From: Mariprofundaceae bacterium
Lineage (GTDB): Bacteria > Pseudomonadota > Zetaproteobacteria > Mariprofundales > Mariprofundaceae
DNA: 9,244 nt
Direction: 5' to 3'
NCBI GenBank assembly: GCA_030950825.1
Contig: JAUZQT010000174.1
Coordinates: forward strand, 1 to 9,244
Under the pieces are notes generated by a model that was not told where the DNA came from, did not search any database, and saw nothing but the letters and a program-made list of their open reading frames with translations. Shown here piece by piece: positions 1 to 4,738 of the stretch (within the stretch, counting starts at the first letter, position 1; each line of letters opens with the position of its first letter). The translations under genes were made by a program, and so were the position numbers.

Positions 1-1
1 A

Positions 2-271
2 CGTGAGGGTACTGGTGATGATGCTTTTTCTGATAATGGTGTGAATTGTAGTATTAATTTTTCAGATGAGAGTGAGGGTGACAATACTGCTTACTCATTG
101 GGCGGTTTGTGTACTATTTTACTGAGCGAGAATGGTGTGCATGAAAAGATTAAAGCTATTATTCCCGCTGCCGATTTGCCAGATACATCGCAAGGCCTTG
201 ATGTCTGGGTCATGATTTATGAAGATGAAAAGACTGGGACAGCTTTTTATGCAAATGTTACTGTTGATTGA
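2..271 (+). CDS. C-terminal part of an unrecognised protein
   Basis: This reading frame is open from the left edge of the window to a TGA at 269-271, so it is the 3' end of a gene that starts outside. The internal GTG at 41 is not needed as a start. About 89 residues are visible. The first part is rich in Asp, Ser, Gly and Asn, and the end alternates hydrophobic and polar residues (VWVMIYEDEKTGTAFYANV), suggesting beta strands. There are two Cys and no transmembrane segment. This composition would fit a secreted or surface beta-rich domain, but that is inference. I do not recognise a family. No clear intrinsic terminator follows; the inverted repeat at 284-355 lies just downstream. Confidence 0.55.
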   Translation, partial: REGTGDDAFSDNGVNCSINFSDESEGDNTAYSLGGLCTILLSENGVHEKIKAIIPAADLPDTSQGLDVWVMIYEDEKTGTAFYANVTVD

Positions 272-283
272 CTCAAGCCCCAG

Positions 284-355
284 CCTGAATAATTCATAAT
301 TCGTTGCGGATAAAGGGGTAAGCAAGGGCACGACAGTATTTGTGAATTATTCAGG
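284..355. repeat. 72-bp unit with 13-bp perfect terminal inverted repeats
   Basis: CCTGAATAATTCA at 284-296 is the exact reverse complement of TGAATTATTCAGG at 343-355. The arms enclose 46 bp without coding potential. Each arm is also almost self-palindromic (TGAATNATTCA). The loop is too long for a normal terminator, so a small non-autonomous transposable element or a dispersed repeat is more likely. No target-site duplication is visible: the flanking bases are CCCAG and TGAAG. The CCT start resembles IS1380-type ends, but I cannot assign a family. Confidence 0.5.
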
Positions 356-537
356 TGAAGTCCGAATAGCTCATTTGTTGACCTCTGTTGTGAGTGAATC
401 TCACAGTTTCATTGTGATATTATTGACTGTTGCTATGTGAATTTCTGCTGTTATTGTTCGCCGCGCTGTGAGGCAGCTATTGCTTGAGTAGCGGTATTTA
501 GTGTTTTTTTTCTGTGAAGATTGATGCTGATTTATCT
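356..537. other. Intergenic region before tRNA-Ser
   Basis: With the repeat just before it, this completes 266 bp without a gene between the partial CDS and the tRNA. It holds a small perfect stem-loop, TGTGAG (389-394) and CTCACA (400-405) around 5 bases. The half-sites resemble CRP half-sites, but TGTGA and TCACA are 7 bases apart rather than 6. A TTGACT at 423-428 could be a -35 element, yet no good -10 lies 16-18 bp downstream, so I do not call a tRNA promoter. A T8 tract starts at 503. Confidence 0.3.
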
Positions 538-625
538 GGAAGGGTGACAGAGTGGCCGAATGTACCGGTCTTGAAAACCGGCGTAGGGAAACCTACCGTG
601 GGTTCAAATCCCACCCCTTCCGCCA
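538..625 (+). tRNA. tRNA-Ser(UGA)
   Basis: This is a complete class II tRNA decoding UCA. The acceptor stem GGAAGGG (538-544) pairs with CCCTTCC (615-621), followed by discriminator G622 and an encoded CCA at 623-625. The anticodon stem CCGGT (565-569) pairs with ACCGG (577-581) around the loop CTTGAAA, which places TGA at 572-574. The long variable arm GTAGG-GAAA-CCTAC is typical of serine tRNAs. The T arm is GTGGG-TTCAAAT-CCCAC (598-614). A terminator follows at 635-669, so it appears to be a single-gene transcript. Confidence 0.97.
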
Positions 626-634
626 GATTTAATG

Positions 635-669
635 AAAAGGTGCCCGTATTTTCACGGGTGCCTTTTTTT
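635..669 (+). terminator. Rho-independent terminator of tRNA-Ser
   Basis: AGGTGCCCGT (638-647) pairs with ACGGGTGCCT (654-663) around a 6-base loop, giving ten base pairs of which two are G-U. A T7 tract covers 663-669, and upstream A residues can extend the stem. The hairpin starts about ten bases after the encoded CCA end, as expected for a tRNA transcript. Confidence 0.88.
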
Positions 670-786
670 GTTTTTACGTTCTGTTGCTTGAATGATATGA
701 GTTCAGGCATACGTGATGTAGATCGTTTTTCTTTTATGAGTTGCCTCCGTTTTTCTAACTGCCAGTATTCATACTTTGCTGTAGGG

Positions 787-938
787 GTAACTACTCAGCA
801 CCTCTTGAAAATATCCAGTAACTGCTCAGATTGCTTCTGATTTTTCTGATGGCAAGGCGAAAAAACGGAGTTTACTACTGTAAATGAGCATTTTTCAACG
901 CAGCTATCGGGAAAATCAGGAGTGAGCTGAGTAGTTAC
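787..938. mobile_element. 152-bp MITE with IS66-like ends and 8-bp target duplication
   Basis: The element has perfect 13-bp terminal inverted repeats, GTAACTACTCAGC (787-799) and GCTGAGTAGTTAC (926-938). It is flanked by an exact 8-bp direct repeat, CTGTAGGG, at 779-786 and 939-946. Ends starting with GTAA and 8-bp duplications are hallmarks of the IS66 family. It has no transposase gene, so it would need one supplied in trans. A degenerate extra copy of the end motif, GTAACTGCTCAG, lies inside at 818-829. A small palindrome (TTTAC-TACT-GTAAA) lies at 871-884. The right end is 32 bp upstream of the leader ORF at 971, so the element sits in the 5' region of the symporter operon and may have displaced or supplied its promoter. 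Confidence 0.88.
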
Positions 939-957
939 CTGTAGGGAGTAGAAAAGA

Positions 958-963
958 AGGAGG
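958..963 (+). promoter_or_regulatory. Strong Shine-Dalgarno site for the ORF at 971
   Basis: AGGAGG, followed by a G-rich run, lies 7 bases before the ATG at 971. It is the strongest ribosome binding site in the window. It points to 971 rather than to the symporter starts at 1035 or 1053, neither of which has a comparable site. It is therefore the main evidence that the short signal-peptide-like ORF is translated. Confidence 0.8.
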
Positions 964-970
964 GGGGAGA

Positions 971-1060
971 ATGAAAATTTTGCACTTATTTTGTGGAATG
1001 TGTTTAGCATGGTTTGTGATGTTGCAGCCTGCTTATGCGGCGGGTTCATCCAATGGATAA
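971..1060 (+). CDS. 29-residue signal-peptide-like leader overlapping the symporter start
   Basis: The peptide reads MKILHLFCGMCLAWFVMLQ then PAYAAGSSNG, and stops at TAA 1058-1060. It has a short basic N-terminus, a hydrophobic core (about residues 4-18) and an AYA-A signal-peptidase-I-like site near residue 24, and almost nothing beyond it. The start is set by AGGAGG at 958-963. The stop overlaps the symporter ATG at 1053 in the sequence ATGGATAA. Two readings fit. It may be a leader peptide that couples translation to the symporter. Alternatively it is the symporter's own cleavable signal peptide, put out of frame by a 1-base indel; from memory, some proteins of this symporter family carry N-terminal signal peptides. 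I favour the second on composition, but the sequence alone cannot decide. Confidence 0.6.
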   Translation: MKILHLFCGMCLAWFVMLQPAYAAGSSNG

Positions 1061-2492
1061 CTTTTTTTCTGGCTTAAATGACCACCTAGCATCGGTTTTA
1101 TTTTATAATATTCTTCCTGAATCTTATGGAAGTATGCCTTTTATTGTGGCTTGGTTGATTGTTGGCTCAGTTTATCTGACCTTTCGTTTTGGATTTATCA
1201 ATATTCGTATGATGGCTCATGCCTTTGCTGTGATTCGTGGAAAGTACACCTCTCCCAGTGATAAAGGTGAAGTTTCATCGTTTCAGGCGCTGACGACAGC
1301 ACTTTCTGCAACCGTTGGTTTGGGTAATATTGCTGGTGTAGCAATTGCAATAGGTATTGGTGGGCCTGGCGCAACATTCTGGATGATTCTGGCTGGATTT
1401 TTTGGTATGACTGCTAAATTTTCAGAAGTGACCTTGGGGCAAATGTACCGCGAATTTCGCTCCGATGGACATGTCATGGGTGGGGCGATGCAGTATCTGT
1501 CCAAAGGCTTTGCAGAAAAGGGTATGCCTTCAATGGGAAGAGCTTTAGCTGTGCTGTTTGCGATACTTTGTATTGGAGCTTCGCTGGGTGGTGGCAATGC
1601 CTTCCAAGTTTCACAAGCCATGGGTGCGGTACAAGGTGAGCTAGGCTTTTTTAAAGACTTTCCTTGGATGTTTGGTGTATTGATGGCACTGGCTGTAGGT
1701 GTGGTGATTATTGGTGGTATTCGCCGTATCGCCCATGCAGCTGAAGCTATTGTACCAACCATGGTGCTGATTTACTTATCCGCTTGTTTGTGGATTGTTT
1801 TTTCTCATGCTGCAGAAGTACCTGCGGCTTTATCGTTGATTGTTCATGAAGCATTTTCACCTACGGCGGTGGCAGGTGGCGTGATTGGTGTTATTGTGCA
1901 GGGTTTTAAACGCGCGGCTTTTTCCAGTGAGGCAGGGATTGGTTCGGCTGCAATTGCACATTCTGCAGCTTCGGTTAAATACCCAGTGCGTCAGGGGATG
2001 GTGGCTTTATACGAACCTTTTATTGACACCATTATTATTTGCACGATGACTGCTTTGGTTATTATTATAACTGGGGTATATGCCGACCCAGAGTACGCAA
2101 GTTTGGTGGCAGAAAGTCAGGGTGCCGCGTTAACAGCCGTTGCTTTTGGGTCAGTTATTTCATGGTTTCCGACTGTTTTATCCATTTCAGTTGTGTTGTT
2201 TGCCTACAGTACGATGATTTCATGGTCATATTATGGGGAGCGTTGTTGGACGTATGTGTTTGGTGAACGATTTTCCATGATTTACCGATGGATGTTTCTG
2301 GTTTTTATTGTTTTGGCCTCAATGGTGAGTGCGGGTAATATTTTGGATTTTAGTGATTTGCTACTGCTGGCGATGGCATTTCCCAATATTATTGCCTTGT
2401 ATGTATTGCAGGATAAAATTGCTGAAGCATTGAAAGACTATTTATCAAAATTACGCAGTGGTGCGTTGGATCGAGAGGTAGAAAGAAACTGA
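1053..2492 (+). CDS. Alanine/glycine:cation symporter (AGCS family)
   Basis: This is an inner-membrane carrier that imports alanine or glycine with Na+ (or H+). From ATG 1053 it is 479 residues, normal for the family, with many hydrophobic segments across its length. Family signatures are clear: TTALSATVGLGNIAGVA at residues 81-97 (substrate and Na+ binding region) and GGPGATFWMILAGFFG at 103-118, close to the Na+/alanine symporter signature. A GFKRAAFSSEAGIGSAAIAHSAA stretch near the middle is also typical, and the C-terminus is short and charged. An in-frame ATG at 1035 adds six residues; I prefer 1053 because it overlaps the leader ORF stop, although neither start has a good ribosome binding site. 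It may be expressed by reinitiation after the leader, or be the body of a frameshifted precursor. The stop overlaps the ferredoxin start by one base. The exact substrate is not determinable here. Confidence 0.92.
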   Translation: MDNFFSGLNDHLASVLFYNILPESYGSMPFIVAWLIVGSVYLTFRFGFINIRMMAHAFAVIRGKYTSPSDKGEVSSFQALTTALSATVGLGNIAGVAIAIGIGGPGATFWMILAGFFGMTAKFSEVTLGQMYREFRSDGHVMGGAMQYLSKGFAEKGMPSMGRALAVLFAILCIGASLGGGNAFQVSQAMGAVQGELGFFKDFPWMFGVLMALAVGVVIIGGIRRIAHAAEAIVPTMVLIYLSACLWIVFSHAAEVPAALSLIVHEAFSPTAVAGGVIGVIVQGFKRAAFSSEAGIGSAAIAHSAASVKYPVRQGMVALYEPFIDTIIICTMTALVIIITGVYADPEYASLVAESQGAALTAVAFGSVISWFPTVLSISVVLFAYSTMISWSYYGERCWTYVFGERFSMIYRWMFLVFIVLASMVSAGNILDFSDLLLLAMAFPNIIALYVLQDKIAEALKDYLSKLRSGALDREVERN

Positions 2493-2746
2493 TGGCATTA
2501 TTGATTACGGATGACTGTATTAATTGTGCAGTGTGTGAGCCTGAATGTCCGAATGAAGCAATTTTTGAGGGTGAAGAAATTTACGAAATAAATGCCGATT
2601 TATGTACGGAGTGCGTGGGGCATTATGATGAGCCACAGTGTGTGATGATTTGCCCTGTGGATTGTATTCCTAGCGACCCTAATCGTGAAGAGAGCCAAAA
2701 TACCTTGTTGCTGAAATATAAAAGATTGACGGGCAAGGCTGTATGA
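2492..2746 (+). CDS. YfhL-type 2x[4Fe-4S] ferredoxin
   Basis: This 84-residue soluble electron carrier binds two [4Fe-4S] clusters. The first cluster motif is C9-x2-C12-x2-C15-x3-C19-P. The second is C38-x2-C41-x8-C50-x3-C54-P, where the eight-residue spacing is the insertion seen in Allochromatium/YfhL-type ferredoxins; an extra Cys is at 58. Length matches E. coli YfhL (about 86 residues). The protein is acidic, as is usual for ferredoxins. Its ATG overlaps the symporter stop (TGATG), and its TGA overlaps the guanylate kinase start (ATGA), so expression is probably coupled to both. The redox partner is unknown; neither neighbour is an obvious oxidoreductase. Confidence 0.93.
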   Translation: MALLITDDCINCAVCEPECPNEAIFEGEEIYEINADLCTECVGHYDEPQCVMICPVDCIPSDPNREESQNTLLLKYKRLTGKAV

Positions 2747-3282
2747 GTCGCATGTTTGTTATTTCTGGCCCGTCAGGAGCTGGAAAATCAAGCTTGTGCA
2801 GCGAGCTTTTGAGGCGTTGTTCGCAACTCAAACTAGCGATTTCCTGTACAACGCGCCCCCCACGACTAGGTGAGAAAGATGGGCGTGAGTACCATTTTTT
2901 CGATATGGAAACCTTTAAGAGCTTACAGGATGCTGGGGAATTCCTTGAATGGGCAAAAGTGCATGGCCATTTTTATGGGACCCGAAGATCAGATGTGCAA
3001 GCTGTACTTGAGCAGGGCGGCGATGTGCTGTTGGAGATTGACTGGCAGGGTGCTGCTCAAGTTGCAAGTGAAATGTCTGATATTGTTCGTATTTTTATTC
3101 TTCCGCCTTCAATTGAGGCACTTAGACAGCGTCTTGTGGAGCGAGGTCAAGATGATATGGCGGTGATTGAGCGACGTATTGCAGCAGCTGCCGCCGAAAT
3201 GGAACATGCAAGTGAAGCACATTACCAAGTTGTGAATGATGATTTTGATCAGGCTTTGCAAAAATTGGTCTTATTATTCTGA
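2743..3282 (+). CDS. gmk: Guanylate kinase
   Basis: It phosphorylates GMP to GDP with ATP, an essential cytosolic step of guanine nucleotide synthesis. The P-loop GPSGAGKS is at residues 9-16. GMP-site residues are in SCTTRPPRLGEKDGREY (34-50), followed by the E69 region and YGT (78-80). EIDWQG (98-103) and the lid region with ERG and R144/R145 follow, and VVNDDFDQAL (163-172) is the conserved C-terminal segment. At 179 residues it is shorter than E. coli Gmk (about 207): the final helix stops at QKLVLLF and lacks the usual basic tail. Short guanylate kinases such as the yeast enzyme end only a few residues later, so it is probably functional. It overlaps the ferredoxin by 4 bases (ATGA). A MITE starts 49 bp past the stop. 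Confidence 0.93.
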   Translation: MSRMFVISGPSGAGKSSLCSELLRRCSQLKLAISCTTRPPRLGEKDGREYHFFDMETFKSLQDAGEFLEWAKVHGHFYGTRRSDVQAVLEQGGDVLLEIDWQGAAQVASEMSDIVRIFILPPSIEALRQRLVERGQDDMAVIERRIAAAAAEMEHASEAHYQVVNDDFDQALQKLVLLF

Positions 3283-3330
3283 AAATACAGCAATTTTCAT
3301 TTTGACTTTACGGCCATAATATAAGTGGTA

Positions 3331-3492
3331 CCTAGATCCTGCAAGTGTTTGCACATACATAGCGCAACCTCTTGATTCACTTGGACTATTGAAAAAGCAC
3401 TCATTACCAATAAGGTGACTACGTGTTTTTTCAATACGCCATGTAAACCAATATCTTACACTCTGCACGCACAAACACTTGCAGGATCTAGG
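3331..3492. mobile_element. 162-bp MITE with ISEcp1/IS1380-like ends and 5-bp target duplication
   Basis: Perfect 21-bp terminal inverted repeats begin CCTAGATCCTGCAAG (from 3331) and end in the complement (3472-3492). They are flanked by TGGTA direct repeats at 3326-3330 and 3493-3497. The end resembles the known ISEcp1 end CCTAGATTCTACGT, and 5-bp duplications are known for ISEcp1 (IS1380 family). An inner inverted repeat, 3387-3400 against 3423-3436 (13 of 14 bases paired), makes the transcript fold into a nested hairpin. No transposase is encoded. A T9 tract at 3498-3506 follows the right end, so the folded element might act as a terminator for the symporter-ferredoxin-gmk operon. Confidence 0.82.
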
Positions 3493-3504
3493 TGGTATTT
3501 TTTT

Positions 3505-3522
3505 TTAGGATCCTAAGTTAGG
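3505..3522. promoter_or_regulatory. Overlapping palindromes upstream of the methyltransferase gene
   Basis: TTAGGATCCTAA (3505-3516) is a perfect palindrome. It overlaps CCTAAGTTAGG (3512-3522), a second inverted repeat around one base. They lie about 55 bp before the ATG at 3578, where an operator could sit, but no convincing -35/-10 pair is visible near them. A function is speculative. Confidence 0.2.
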
Positions 3523-3577
3523 TCTTTTGAGAAGAATTCAGGGTGTGCTTCGCGGATTTTCTGTTTAGCTTGCCCGC

Positions 3578-4738
3578 ATGAAACATTACCTTCAATTTTA
3601 TGCAGTTATTATCCCTGGTTTAGAGTTATTAGCGGTACAGGAACTGGCATCACTTTCAGCACATGATATTCGCAAGGAGCAAGGTGGCGTGCGTTTTTCA
3701 GGAACGTTGGATACCCTGTACAGGGTGAGTTTAAGAGCGCGCTGTATCACCCGCTTGCAAGTGCGTGTGGGGAAATGCCATGCCATGCAGTGGGCTGAGC
3801 TGCAACATCATGTTGCGAATATGGCTTGGGAGCGTTTTATTCCCAAGGGAGCCAAGATATCCGTACATGCCAGTGCTGAAAAATCCAAATTGATGCACAC
3901 CGATAAGATTGCTGAGCATGTGTTCAATGGAATACATGATGCTTTGGGTAAGCGCTTGCATAAGAGCAATGCCAGTGAGCAACGTGTTTATGTGCATATC
4001 ACCAATAATCGCTGCGATATTCGTGTGGATGCGTCGGGTGAGCGCTTGGATCGGCGTGGCTACCGTTTGCAGTCAGCAAAGGCACCGATGCGGGAAACAT
4101 TGGCGGCCGCTGTGTTGCAATGGATGGATTGGCAGCAGGATCAGCCTTTGATCGTACCTATGTGTGGCTCAGGAACGCTGGCGATTGAGGCGGCCTTATT
4201 GGCTCGGAAAATAGCCCCCAATATGCAGCATGACTTTCCGTTTAAAGATTGGGATATATTTAAAGGAAAAGATTGGAAGCGTGTATTTGATAAAACCAAC
4301 AGCATGGTACGCGATGCTCTACCCATAAAAATTCAAGTCTCCGATGTGCATACAGGTGCTATTGCTGCGTGTAGGGATAATGCACAGCGTGCTGGTGTCT
4401 TGGCTGATTTGGACGTGCAACAACTGGATGTGCGAAAATTAAAAGTTGGCAACGATCAGCCTACGGGTCTTATCCTTTGTAACCCACCCTATGGTTTGCG
4501 TATTGATATGGATGGTGTGCAGTTTTACCGTGATTTAGGCCATGTATTGCGTGATTCTTTTCAAGGTTGGAGAGCAGCTGTGATGTGCCCAGACTGGAAA
4601 CATGAAAAGGCTTTGGCACTGCCTGTTCGTCGACGTTTGCGCGTGAAACACGGCGGCTTGTGGTTGGATGTGCTGGATGTTTCCAGTAATGATGTGGAGA
4701 GGGCTGGAAAAATGAATGATCAGAAGGTACAGGCATGA
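3578..4738 (+). CDS. THUMP-domain SAM-dependent RNA (guanine-N2) methyltransferase, YpsC/RlmL-like
   Basis: This is a probable 23S rRNA m2G methyltransferase using S-adenosylmethionine in the cytosol. The 386 residues comprise an N-terminal ferredoxin-like/THUMP RNA-binding region (about 1-155), the linker GERLDRRGYR...APMRETLAAAVL (154-180), and a Rossmann methyltransferase domain. That domain has motif I PMCGSGT (194-200) and catalytic motif IV NPPYG (302-306), which recognises the exocyclic amino group of guanine. It has the length of the single-domain B. subtilis YpsC type rather than the two-methyltransferase E. coli RlmL fusion. The target base is inferred from family. An in-frame TAG at 3566 makes 3578 the first possible ATG, but no good Shine-Dalgarno precedes it. 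Its stop overlaps the next gene by 4 bases (ATGA). Confidence 0.9.
   Translation: MKHYLQFYAVIIPGLELLAVQELASLSAHDIRKEQGGVRFSGTLDTLYRVSLRARCITRLQVRVGKCHAMQWAELQHHVANMAWERFIPKGAKISVHASAEKSKLMHTDKIAEHVFNGIHDALGKRLHKSNASEQRVYVHITNNRCDIRVDASGERLDRRGYRLQSAKAPMRETLAAAVLQWMDWQQDQPLIVPMCGSGTLAIEAALLARKIAPNMQHDFPFKDWDIFKGKDWKRVFDKTNSMVRDALPIKIQVSDVHTGAIAACRDNAQRAGVLADLDVQQLDVRKLKVGNDQPTGLILCNPPYGLRIDMDGVQFYRDLGHVLRDSFQGWRAAVMCPDWKHEKALALPVRRRLRVKHGGLWLDVLDVSSNDVERAGKMNDQKVQA

Noticed and set aside
389..405. CRP-type operator TGTGA...TCACA
   Set aside because: The half-sites are 7 bases apart instead of 6 and no matching promoter is nearby.
514..840. 108-codon plus-strand ORF over the tRNA
   Set aside because: It reads through the tRNA-Ser gene, its terminator and the left part of the MITE; a chance open frame.
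1283..1762. 159-codon minus-strand ORF inside the symporter gene
   Set aside because: It is the shadow of a well-supported membrane protein gene, with biased composition and no start signals.
3302..3325. TTGACT followed by TATAAG as a promoter after gmk
   Set aside because: The spacer is only 12 bp, too short for a sigma-70 promoter.
3274..3474. 66-codon minus-strand ORF covering most of the MITE
   Set aside because: It runs through the element's inverted repeat and inner hairpin, matches no transposase that I recognise, and has no ribosome binding site.
3331..3492. Integron attC site, considered because of the long imperfect hairpin
   Set aside because: The RYYYAAC and GTTRRRY core sites are absent, while perfect terminal repeats and a 5-bp duplication fit a transposable element.
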